Positions 14,846 through 27,723 of a stretch of DNA of 64,000 nucleotides are shown piece by piece. The DNA is taken from the NCBI GenBank assembly GCA_026168455.1, contig CM047427.1:86334670-86398669 (forward strand), read 5' to 3'. The notes under the pieces are model-generated. The model saw nothing but the letters and a program-made list of their open reading frames with translations. It searched no databases and was not told the origin of the DNA. The stretch's first letter is position 1; each line of letters opens with the position of its first letter. This DNA is from Theocolax elegans. Its lineage: Eukaryota > Arthropoda > Insecta > Hymenoptera > Cerocephalidae. The translations under genes were made by a program, and so were the position numbers.

Positions 14846-14880
14846 TTCTCTCTCTCTCTCTCTCTCTCTCCCTCTCTCTC
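14846..14880. repeat. (TC)n microsatellite
   Basis: Nearly pure CT tract; a second TC tract lies about 90 bp downstream at 14971-14997. Confidence 0.9.
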
Positions 14881-14970
14881 GATTTTGCATCTGTCTAGGA
14901 GGGTTGCTTGATCTTGGACCTAGTTTCCGAGAAGCGTGCCGGCTCTTCGTATCTCCCTACTTCTATTTTT

Positions 14971-14997
14971 TCCTCTCTTTCTCTCTCTCTCTCTCTC
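14971..14997. repeat. (TC)n microsatellite
   Basis: Short CT tract, second of a pair with 14846-14880. Confidence 0.85.
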
Positions 14998-17000
14998 AAA
15001 CGGCTCTTAAATCTTTTCTTCATACGCATGCGTTTCCAGACTGAGTATTTCCAACCCTCTGACCGCAAATCTACTGTGCTGCATCTTTAAGATGCGCATC
15101 GGACCCGTTAAGAAAACCCTTTCGATCTTATAATTCTTTTTTTCTTTTAAAGTCTGTACCGCGTCCTTAAATACTTTAGAACTTTTACGATGGCCCAGAT
15201 AAACTATTTTTATTCCTCTTTACTTTCTTTAGATCTTGTAGGAAAACAATCTTGATTACTGCTAATATCGTGCATTAATTTTAAAAAACTCTCTTTTCGA
15301 AAGATAAATATCGATAATATACTTTAAAGTTAATATTTAATATTATGAAGTTAAATAAAAAATTAAAAATTATACTCATTACATTAATTCTGCTATCCAT
15401 TTAACAAATATTTAGAACCATCACTTTTACAATTTATATTTGCATATGCAAAGATAAAAAGAAATTAAAATAATCAAGAGATAGAACGTCCAATCAATTG
15501 TAAATAAAAAATATATTTTTAAAAGATTATCAAAAATAATTTATTTAAGAAAAAGTATCTTATTAAAATAGTTAATGATTAACTGATTCATTTTCCTCTG
15601 CAATAATGACTGTCATTCATTTATTCGGGATGGACGTACGAAAAAAAATGAAACTAATGCCATTTAAAATAGGAATGAAAAACTGTCACACTCCAATCAT
15701 TTACGAATGAAATTTATGTTTTCCTTGGTAACATGAAAGGATGCATGCAATAGCACGGTCTATATTTTTGGAAAAAAAATGTTCGACTTCCACGTTCCGA
15801 CGTACGACAATAAGACGCAATAGGGTGGAGAAAATTTAAGGTTTTTGAAAAAACATCAACAGCGCCACACGTGGTATTCATTTTGTACGTCTTTGTATTG
15901 CCGCCTCCCTGTCTCTGAAACACGTAACTACGGTATTCAGAAATAGAAGGAAAACGCCTTGCGTTGAAAAGTAGAAAGAAACTACGTATTTATAATGCAG
16001 TTTCATTAAGACACAAAGACCGTATCCAAAATATCTGCTATTTTTTTAGGCTCAACTCAAAGTAAATATACCGTTTGTAGAGTATTTCGTTTGAAATCTG
16101 TATAACAAAAATTTTCTTGAACGTCCAACATTGCAATCAACTTATAACCGCATACTGCAAGTGCTTTACTATTATTCGTTTAACATTTTATTATATTTAA
16201 TTACATTACCTACTAAATTATATTGACGTTATATTTAATTGATTTGTGCTTTAATTTATAATTATTTATTAACATAATGTATTTATTTAAAGAAATAGAA
16301 TATAATTATTTAACCACAGAAAATTGACCCTCGTCTCGTCGGGCTTAATCTAATATAATATAGGCACACAGATACACTTAAAAATTGTATGTGATTTAAA
16401 GGGTTTGCATTTGAGATAACCTTAAAAAAATCTTGATATCAAATAAATTATTTTCTTAGTTTACGCAATTTTTTAAACAACAATAAATTGACCTCCAATC
16501 ATCATCGAAAAATTAGTAGATATATATTTTAATTTGTGAGCTTTATATTTAATTATAGTCTTTTCGAGGACGTCTAATTTAAAGTATTTCAGAAATAAGG
16601 TTAAACAATGTATAAACGTTAAATTTGTAACGCTTACAGTTCTTCGAAGGTATCAGTAATATTATGTCAGAAGATACAAATGATTGAGCATAAAACGTCG
16701 AAAGTGTAGAGCACCCCAAATGGGAGAAGGAACCGTCGGTAGGCAGAAAAGCAGTCGGTTACACCTATCCAACTAATCAGCAAAAAATATGAATTCGACT
16801 CATATCGGTCCAGTGTTACCGGAATAAAACTGATCTGGCAGATGGTGGCGCAGCAACACCTCGAGAAACACATGCTCTAGGTCATGTGTATATACCCTAA
16901 CGCGCTCCCTCCGTCACGCAGTTCTCGACCCCACGCGCTTTCAATCTCACTAATGGCTAGTGCGCTTATGATCGTAACCACGTAAATAGGGACGCATCAC

Positions 17001-18010
17001 GCACACTTTAACCATTTTAATCCACGTTCGTATATATACAAATTGGCAGGTGCTACCTCGGTATCAAATTGCCTAAATTTAATTCATAATGGAAAGCACA
17101 AGGAGAAAATATTTATCGAATATAACTGCGTTGCGTTTCGTTTTTCTAATTAAACTTACACGGTGGGAGTTGATATTCGAAACTTGTTAAAGAACGATAA
17201 AAAGTACCTGAATATTACAGGAAATGATGTCAGACTTTATCTTCCGATCCAGGATAAGCTGCCCGTATATTTGTTAACTTCGTATTTACATTTGATCGAT
17301 CGGCTAAAATGATGTAAAATAAATAAAAAGTAAACAGTTGTTGCTAGTCGAATTAATATCGAAATAAAAGTTAAATAAATATCTATGTCGTAACAGATCG
17401 TACAGGTTGGAAGATTGTGCGACCATATCTTAGACATATAGCATCGGTTACCTTAATTCGTTCAAATTTAAGGATTCACTTCAATTATTATATATCGTGT
17501 TAATCACATTTATATCACTCGAAAAATTGACAAATAAATAGTTAGTAAAATATTTTTTATTATTTAAGATGTTCTCACACTTTCAAACTTAAAATTTCAT
17601 TCTATGACAAAAATATCTATCAATAAATATATAATATAATTTTAAAATTGTATTATTGTTCTACATAATTCTACACGAGGTAATTTTGGATTTAAACGCG
17701 CATTCTATTAATAAAGTAACATTTACAATTTATTATACTTAGAAAGACTGTACAGTTATTAAAATTTAAAGTATTCAATTAAGAACATACGATACATAAC
17801 GTCTGAAAATGTACATTACAAATAAGTAAATAAGAATCGATTAAAAATAAACTATAAAGAAAAAATATATTCAGTATGATCACTATGGAATTATTGCAGT
17901 TACCTATAGTGATAAAACTTTTTACATAAACAAACAATTGTTGATTGAAAATGAGAAAATTCGTTTATTTTTTCATAAGATAAGCAAATATCTATAATGT
18001 ATTAAATAAA

Positions 18011-18054
<44 letters not shown>

Positions 18055-21000
18055 CATAAAATAAATAATTTTTAGCGGAAGATAGTAAAAGCATATCTAA
18101 CCTGCAGTTTCAAGAGACGAAACGACCGAAAAGACTGCAAATAGATTTACGTATCGTCTCTAAACACGGGACTAATCTGAAAACACTACAAAAGATATCG
18201 TCTAGCGAGATAATGCGTTATATTCCCAAAATTCGGTTTGTACATACTTCTGGGAATGTGCGGCCCATTTTAGGTGTAACGATAACGATTTTTAACAAAA
18301 CAGATAAGGGACGCTCAACAGGTATGACGTACATATTTACACTATTCAAATCGGCTTACAGGGAAAAAGGAAAATCTAATAAGCGATTATCGAAATTTAA
18401 AAACGGTCTCGAAATACAACGCGTAAGAAAAAGGAAAAAAAACGAAGATTGATAAATAAAACAAGGTACATTAATCAATTAGTATCGATATCCAAAATGT
18501 TCGAAGGAAAAAAAAAACTGAAATCACGCTATTACTCGGTATGCAAACGATTTTCGAAATAACGTTTCCAACTGATAAGACTGTTTGTTGATTTGGCAGG
18601 TGTCAAAAGTGTGGTGACACGCACATTGACGACAGGGATGTGCGCGCACCTTGTGACAAATGCAAATAGTTGTGCAGTGTACGTTAAAGAATTTTTTTTC
18701 CTTCGCTGCACGAGGTAGACCGCGTTTACGTTACGATAGGGGATCGCCAGAACGATAATGTCGATACAATTACGCGCTTTATATTGCCAGTTGTGTATCT
18801 TCAATATAAGTAAACTTTGGGAAATATATTTTATAAAAATCGAATGAGATAGCCGGGAGATCGGTAGTGTGGTAGCGATTACTTTATTTGATGAGATTTC
18901 ATGAATAATGGTCAGTTTCACAGACCCAAGACATTGGTGTCGTGCAATCTCAATATTATACATCATATATCAAATTTTGAGTTTGATAACATTTTTTTCT
19001 GATCAAATTTTTCTAGGAATTTGTTTCATGTAGATTTAGACACTCTAATATAGAAAAAATCAAAATATGTCATTTTATTTTTTAAACACTCCTGGTAGCA
19101 TCGAGACATTTAAACTAGACTAGTTACTATGGCTATAATAAATATAAAGAATTTTACTAGGTAAGAAGTGGATACTACTTAGATTAAAAAAATCAACATG
19201 GAATTACATTTTAATTAAGTCAAAAAAAGTTTGTCATTTGTTTTTATTATCGATATAAGGTACGTAGATCTTGATTTTACCTCGTTAACAATACATCTCA
19301 ATTCAAAATATAACTTTTAAATTTGATGCCTAAATATTTTGCGCACATATTATTCGTCTATTTAGAAGCTTCGTAATAATAGAATTAAATCTTAACTAAT
19401 ATTGATATCTGAAAAGTAGTCGATTACAGTATTAAAAAGCGTTTCATTTAATACTTCAAAATGACTAAGAAAAATACCTATTTAGTAGCGTAAACGAAAA
19501 ACTATGGTATTTAATATAGTAATTAAATAGTTTGCATTTCTGTTAGAGACATTTAAATTATATAGTAAATGTGTATTTCTTTTAACTTTGGAAAAATACT
19601 GACCATAACATAAATTATATATCACCGTAATGAGCAATAAACGAACGAACTTATATATGTACGTATTTATTCAAATTTATAAAAAGACAAATAACTGAAA
19701 AATAACTGATTCTACTCCACACGTGTGATGTACACATCAAGATTCCCCGCAAGAAAAGAAGATACCGGAAAAAAATTGTACAACGATAAATAGACAACGC
19801 ATTGTAGGTATATTTCGAATTCGGCATTTCTCTCGTTTACAGCTCGGTTGTTTGCTCACCGACCGCAAGATTAACCGCATTAATCCCCGCGCTCTTAGGG
19901 CTCCTCTTTCGCTCGGTTGCAGTTCGGCCAAGCGTACACGAAAAAAGGAGAGAAAAAAAGGGAGTAGAGAAAACAAAGCGGGTGACGTAAAACCGCATCT
20001 TACAATCCCTAGGTCCACCGTTTTGCCTGGCGCTGAGGAAGGTGTAGGAATTCGTCGTTTGAACCGGTGCCGCAATTGCGGTCTTTACCTTCGAATTCGG
20101 CTTTTTTATGATCGACGATTTACTCTTCCATAGTTCTTATACTTCTTAGTCACTGGGAATTTGGAAATTCGTAAGGTGTGTTCAAGGCATTATCATTTTA
20201 CAATGTTTGAAGAGTTTGGAATCGACTGATCTTGCGCCTGCTTGACGTTGCTTTATGGTATTTTACCTTTGACTTTGTTGCTTATTGGAAATAATTTTAT
20301 AGTTATATACTTTTATAATGTACAAAGTAAATACTTTTCAAAGTTGTAAATTACTTGGATATAGTCACGTATAGCTCGTACATACACATTTCTCTCCGAT
20401 AATAATAACGTTATATTTATAATTAGGTGTAATTGAATTTTATGCATAAAACGCTATTCTTTGTGTTCCGTATAGTGTATTGTAACAACCTCTACTTAAA
20501 CGAAATTATCGTTATAAAATAATGTTTTGCTAATGAAAATTAAACGTTCATTTCAAAAGTTACACGAAGGGGAATGAAAAATTGTGTATGTAAGATAAAA
20601 ATGTGAAATGCGCAGATTGATATTGTTTATTTAAGTCGTCGAGTAAAGGCGATATGCTTACAAAAATATTTAATACATGATAATTCGCCTTCGATATTAT
20701 TAAATAATATTTGAAACATTGACATTGAAAATAGAAGTATATCTACACCAGTATACGAATTTAAACTACCAAAAATAATATGTATAATAATGGATATGTG
20801 CTGTAAAAAGTAAGAAGTAGCGCGAAATGGGTTATTGCCCTTTTTTTACGATTATTACACAACCATCCCTGCTAGTCTCCTTTCGTACAAGGGGATGCAT
20901 TATGTAAAAGGTGTGTAAAAATATTTCCCAGAAAATTCCGATATTGACAGTCGGTTATCAGTACGGTCGAAGAAAGAGTTTTATCGGGGACATGTGGCGA

Positions 21001-24000
21001 TCAGGATACAAAAATACTACTGTTCCGCAGCCTCGAGCGGGTCTGCATAAAAGCAGCTCTGTCACTGCTATACAAATCGCGCCCCCAATGATATAACGAA
21101 TAGGTGAACTGCGATATGTACACTGATCTACGCACGTTTACACACGTAGGTATTATTACGTTTAACTATTTTATTCGTTTACGATCATCCATTTTCTCAC
21201 GCTCACAACCAGAGAAAGAGAGATAATCGTTTCTTTGTCACACACTGGGAGTACATTTCAACGCGAGGTTTGTAATTGATGACAAGTAATTAAACTCTAT
21301 GGGAAAAAAGTGTTATTAATGGATTTTATAACACGCGGATTTAACACGAGTATTGATGTTGATAGAGAAAAAGTTGCCGTTCATTACAGGACAACTCTAA
21401 AGAGTGGCAATAATATACTATGCTTATATAATTTAAATCGAAAACAAAATATTACTCGAAATGTACGAAAATCATTAGCACGGTTAACTAACTTTTAAGC
21501 AAATGTGTACCGATATTTTTACAGACTCGACAGGTGCAGCAAAATAAAGATAATAGTGACTGTTAATTACGTTTTCTTTTATTTCTGTCTTTTCATTTAA
21601 TCAAACGTAAACCAGCCGTGATGATTAATTCCAAATTTATTCTCACATTATTCATTGTATTGATTTTAAACAATGACGTAGCACTTCATTTAAATGAATT
21701 TCAACTGTTATTTTACAACATTCAGGATATGATGTACAAAAGTGTAGTGATAAATTTTAAATTTATTAATTCTAGGAAATGAGTGATAAAAATTACTTTG
21801 CTCCAATTAAATTTCAAATTAAATTGCTCTTCAATTATTTTATATTCTCTCGACACAATCGCGTAGTAGTCAATTAGGTAAAAACAAAATTAAATGGTTT
21901 AAAATGATTACATTTATTATTAAGTTGAGTAACACAGGATATGTAAACATTTTGCACGTCAATAATTCTATAAGAAAAACGTATCAAAATGTAGATAGTA
22001 CAATTCTTTCTCTGGTGTATATAGTATACAACCAGTCATTTATTTAGCTAATTTTAACTGCACAAGTGTGATAAGAATCTGCGTAGGAAAGTTATTCAAA
22101 GGAGAGTGCGGAGGGGAGGTGCTTGCACGAGGTCAATTCTACCGGCAGCAACCAAAGGAGGATGATGGATCGCTGACATTAGGTCGGAAGTTAGTCTTTC
22201 ATGAGAACGCCTTTTGCTAAGCGCTCCAAGGCACGACTTAATAACGCCATTGAGCCGCATAAAAATTCATGCTAAACATAAGACGATAGTCGGTAAATTT
22301 GCACCGTAATATCACTTTAAACCTTCTTATGGCCATCTGATTTCTCTCGAATATCTGCAAGAAATCATTCCCACGTGTCCGGTGAATCATTACAGTTTGT
22401 ATCATCCTCTTTGTTTTTCTACTTGAATTATGAAATGTCCAAATAAAAGATGGTATAGCTTTGATTATGCAACTATAACGCCAGATAACGTGAATTCTTA
22501 GCAAATATAAAAAGCAGCCAAGGAGGAAATTGAAGAAGGCGATATCGGTTGCGTGATACGAGATTTTACAACTCGGCTCTTTATCTTTTCCCAAATCGAT
22601 TAAATTGAAAATAGAGCGAAACGAATTTAAATGATTTTGTATATATATCGAGAAAATATAAATATGATGTATAACGTAATAATTATATAAATTAATCTGT
22701 TGTATCGAAAATTAATTTAATTAATATTTTTTAAAAAACATATTCACAATTAACATATGAAAAAAATAAATTGTTCGACACATCGTGGATCGAAAAAATA
22801 GAGTTACCCGATAAAGAGAAGAGGTCGGTAAAAAAAAACTAGAAGATTAGCAGTCTCTAAGATAAAATTCGCGGGATCTCTGTTCGCAGTTATTCATGAG
22901 AGAATCTCTTGAGAGGGCTAAAGGAAGAGGAAGGTGAACGATCAGAAGAAAGGATTGAATTCAAATATTTGCCGCGACAGGCAAGAGCCGAGTGAGTTTA
23001 TCTCCCTGCGATTTGCATAGCTAGCTGGTTCGGTATATCTGGTAAACGTTGCGTGGAACTTTTGTAAGGTGCCGTAGAGGATGAGAGCGCTTACCGGTCG
23101 CGAAGAAAAGGGATAAACCGAGGGGTAAACTCGATCCACGGAGGATGCGACAAAAGGGCGCGAAAACGTCTCCTAAACGTACAGGTGAACTATACTCGCT
23201 GTGGGAATGGCCGTTGGGTGAACAGGTTGAGACGTCAACCAGAGCTGTCGACGTAGCCCCCGGAGAGAAACCGTTGATCGCGCAAACGTAGTGTGAGAAA
23301 ACTCGGCAAACTCGCTTCCGTCGTTATCGCGCGCGCGCGCGAGTGCGCCTCAACGTTCGAGGTTCTCGCTTCGACTCAGGGAACGAGTCCTTTAAGTAAC
23401 TGTCAAGTGTACGCGCCAAGCGCACAAATTTATTAGCTTTTGCGAGAATTGAAATTGCTGCTGCTAACGGACGCTGTCATAACGGAGCTTCCCTAACTTT
23501 TTTTTTGTTCCTAATGCTAAATACTTTTGATTATTACATCTAATGCGCTATCCCACACGATAATATTACATTTCACTTTTTTTTTTTTTTGTTATTTAAC
23601 GTCGCTCTATTTATGCTACCAGGGCTAATCGGTGATTTTTTCACTTATTGATATTGATGATAATTATAAAATTTCATTTTCTTATTTGAATTAAACATTT
23701 TTACATAACTGAATTATTTTTACGTCATTACATTATAATTGAAGTATAATCTTGTAAAGTATTATGAAGAAAATGACCAGAAAAATAAATGTCCATCAAC
23801 ATATTTTTTCTAACTAACGCGATAAAAAATATTTTATTTTTTTTAATTATTCTAATACATATTTTGTATAATTTTATTATTAATAATAGATCAAACTAGT
23901 ATACAAATATTATAAAATTTCATAACAATTCGTTTCTGTACCATCCGTAATTCCCGCAATTAACCATAAAGAATCTTAAGCAAAGTATACAGTTTTTTTT

Positions 24001-25023
24001 ACAACGACGCGCACCTCCCGAATAGAAACAAATCAACCGAATCAAACGACACGTGTACGGAAACACTTTTTATCTATCGACGATAAAAAGAAAGGAAAGA
24101 ACCGACAGCGGAAAAGTTCTAAGAAACGTCGGGCACGAGATGCTTCTAATCCTCGGGGGGGCACGTGCGTGGCGAGGAAATGGGGTGGGCCGTATAAGAG
24201 TGCACACACGTCATCGCGCCACGAGCCATAATCACCGAGAGCTCGAGAAAAAGATAGAAATGAAGGAACGCATCTGTCGGTGGCCTGATGCGCGGGCTGC
24301 GGGGGTCGGCACCAGGTGCTTCTCTCTCAACTTTTCCGAGCCACGCGCTCTCGATCTGACGGCAAAAAAAAAAAAGGGAGGAAGGAGTGTCCGCGGAAAA
24401 ACAAGGTCTACTAGTTTTTCTTTTATTTTTCATCAGGGGTTTATTACCTGTAGGCGTGGTTAAATTGACAGTGGACGGGGCATCCTGATCGAGATCTGTT
24501 CGAGCCGTAAATTCTAGTTAGATTTTAATGACGCATACGGTCTATATACGTATACTAATCGATTTTTTCCCTTATTTACTTTTGTTTATATGTCTCTGTA
24601 TACTTCGTTTATTTTGTAGGGAAGTATTAGCATATACTTTAAACAATCTACCTTTTGTAAAAAAATCTCATTCCATTCACCAATAAAATTTATACATATT
24701 GCTTATCAGCGAGGGAGTTTAAAGACTTACTGTATCTGTTTCACAATGTCCGAAATAAAGCAAGCAATGTTGGTTCACATAATCTCGGTGCCGGATTATC
24801 GGTTTGTTTGTTTCGGGCGAAACGTGTTTACGCAGTTTCTCTCGACGCAATAGTAAAGGAAGTGCGCGATTCGAACGATCTGTCACAGAAACCACAGGGT
24901 GTCCCGATTGCAACGTAAGCGCGCTTCAATGAGGCGGAACAACGATGTATTATGGCATTTCAACTTTTCTTAGCGCACGTGCATTGAGAAGGCGCCGCAA
25001 CGGCGCTCGCGCACCTGATTGTA
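17001..25023. other. Mostly AT-rich non-coding stretch
   Basis: Long AT-rich runs with few islands: about 19840-20130, 22850-23400 (with an alternating CG run at 23328-23340) and 24000-24520. A (TA)n repeat lies at 18015. No exon, tRNA or transposase recognised. Confidence 0.45.
18015..18050. repeat. (TA)n microsatellite
   Basis: About 18 TA units in AT-rich sequence. Confidence 0.95.
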
Positions 25024-25280
25024 CGCTGAGAAAAAAGTTGTTGTAAAAATGACAATATTGTCTAGTAATGAAATTACATACTGTCAACATTTTAAAAATT
25101 ACTGTACTGTATAGTAACATTTTATAAATTCTATTAATTTTTACTGGAATTTTTGTAATATTTACCATACGTTGTGTAAATTTTACTATGCAGTGTAATC
25201 ATTTTTTATAAATTTCTACAGTCTGTAATTTCATTACTATAGACAGTATTGTAATTTTTATTAAAACTTTTTTCTCAGTG
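25024..25280. mobile_element. Short inverted-repeat element (MITE-like), 257 bp
   Basis: The left end CGCTGAGAAAAAAGTT pairs with the right end, whose reverse complement is CACTGAGAAAAAAGTT. The inverted repeat continues about 60 bp through matching TAGTAATGAAATTACA blocks, with weaker pairing to the centre. TA precedes the left end; the right end is followed by TG, so a TA target-site duplication would need one mutation. No open reading frame. Likely a non-autonomous DNA transposon. Confidence 0.65.
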
Positions 25281-27680
25281 TGCTACACAAACTTACTTGT
25301 ACCATTTTTTTCATCGAACGCATAATTTAATTTAAGGAAACTTTAGACATGCAGTATAAGAGTCATTTTTGTATCCATTATTTATTGAATAAAAAAAATT
25401 TAGTGACATTATCAGTAGACGAATTGTACCAACGATAACGAAATGTAACAAATATGACATAATTTAACGATGAAAACTTGGATATCAATATTTTGAGGAG
25501 AAAATCACCTGAATAGGGAAATCAGTCAACGAGTTCAACGAGAGTCAGTAGCTGAATAGAAAGTCGATATTATTTCTACGATCTTCCCCTGTACAGACAA
25601 TGGCGATGGCATAAATCCCGCCTTCTCGTACACGATCCGCGCGTAGGATGTGATCGAGAATGTAGATGTCGCAGGACATTCGCCTGCTTCTCTTTCCTAT
25701 ATTCCTTTCTTCTTGCCCTCGATCCTTGACGGCGTGATTTGTCGTATACACCTTAAAAGAACTAATATACTCGATCAAACGAGTTTCCAAGACTAAGAGC
25801 GTCTTTATAAACCACTAAAATACATAAAGGCGTGATGTATTGAACGTGCTAAGATTATTATCGAGCTTGTGTTGCTTATCCATTATACCACTTGGATTCC
25901 CGTAGTAGAACATATTTTCAAGGATGCCTGAAAAACGGCGAAGAAAAGTTATAACACGGATTCTCAGATATTAAATTTTGAATACTCACGGCTACTTAAA
26001 CTTTTTCGTACAAATATTTTATTACATTTAACTTTTTGAAGTAATATACCTATCATCTATAGATAAAATGAAAATAATAGTCTTAACAACTGTTTTCGTG
26101 TATCATTATTATTGTTCTAATACGTCATGAAGATATGATACAATATAATTAATCATATTGTTCATAATTTATACTGGAAACGTAATACATTTTATTAACG
26201 TATCACGGATAACCATAGGTCAAGCAGGTAATTAAAAAGATATTCTGGAAAAATAGAATCGTATAGATTATATTGATAAATGTCATTGCAAAAGTAAATG
26301 TTGGCAAATTTACTATATAACTTCTTGGAAACAAGTAAATTATGGACAACGTATAGTTGGCTAAGTATTAAACTCAAGTGAGAATTATTTTTATTTAGAT
26401 TATTCAAGTAGTAACAATTAAAATAAAATATTCTACTATCATTACACGTCAGTATGAAACACCGTAAGTAATATACCACATTACGAAATATTAAGATCTT
26501 TGTACATATAAGTGATTGAAAATTATGCAAAGTGTTAACATGGAGAGCATGTTAAATTGCTAATAAATTACTCAAATGATAATATAAATTCGAGATACTT
26601 ACAATAACTAATTCTTCTTTTTTTTTTATATCAATGTAGTCGAGCTTAAAAAAGTAAAGTTTATTGGATTGTTACAGTAGCAACCGTATCTAATGTTATT
26701 TTAAAGTCACACCAGGACAGGATTAAAACTGATGCAAAACTTACGTAAACCCACTTTTCACACGATAAACGAGTTTGCTTTGTAACTTCCAAAAACAAAA
26801 TAATGTCATACTTAAATGGCAAACATTGTCTTAAAAAAGTAAATATGTAAAAATTATTATTATTATGGTTTATATCTACTTTTTATTAACTACATCTTGC
26901 ATTTGTTGCATAATAAAGTAGTCTTCAAATAAATACGCTATTTGAATTATCGATAAATTGACTCGTTAATAGAACGTATATCCCTAAATCAAAAGTGTCA
27001 ATAATTACATAGTTGAAGAGAACTGATGGCTTACTCTTGCGTACTATGAGAAAACTACTCCAAAGATACAAATCATCAATAGTAATAAAATAATTCGAAA
27101 TACCACGGTGCATAAAAATTCCATAAAATGTGCACCATCAAATTCTGAATTTGATATATAAAATAAAGGATTCTCTACCTAGTTTCTTTTGTTCAGTGTA
27201 TTCACCGAGAAGAAATAGATAGCCGATAAAAAGAAATAATACGTGGAATTTAGCAAAAGTCCTTAAGGCGATTATGATTTATCGAGCCGACGATAAGGAG
27301 GTAAACGGTTATCTAAAGAAGCTAAACCGAAGAACGTGCACGTATAGGTATATATGTATATATAGCAGTACACCGATACTCGAGCAGACATAGAGACCTC
27401 GAGAACAGAATCGCGAGTAAGATAAAAGGCCTCCTTTTGAGCTCGAGTGACTCCTTTGCGCGCACACGCGATATTATTATTTTCTCTCGAGCGCATGGTG
27501 ATCGATCGTTCGATCTCCTTCGCGCGGATTTCGCTCGCGTATATACAGGCCCACAATTATCGACAAGTATTAATACAAGGCTCACCGGGCGCACGCTTTT
27601 AATAACATCGGCCGGCTTAAGGATCTCGACGCCGATCGAATCTCGCAAAATATTATTGACTTGTTGCCTCGCGTAAACGC

Positions 27681-27723
27681 GAGAAGAGAGAGAGAGGGAG
27701 AGAGAGAGAGAGAGAGAGAGAGA
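27681..27723. repeat. (GA)n microsatellite
   Basis: GAGA repeat with one GGG interruption, in a CpG-rich block (about 27380-27950). Confidence 0.9.

Larger units (their letters stand above)
10501..17000. other. Non-coding stretch with CpG-richer islands
   Basis: GC-richer segments lie near 11290-12110, 12740-13150, 13680-14120 and 14520-14900, the last with an alternating CG run at about 14653-14671 that could adopt Z-form. The rest is AT-rich. A 170-codon minus-strand frame at 13625-14137 has no recognised domain. Confidence 0.45.
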
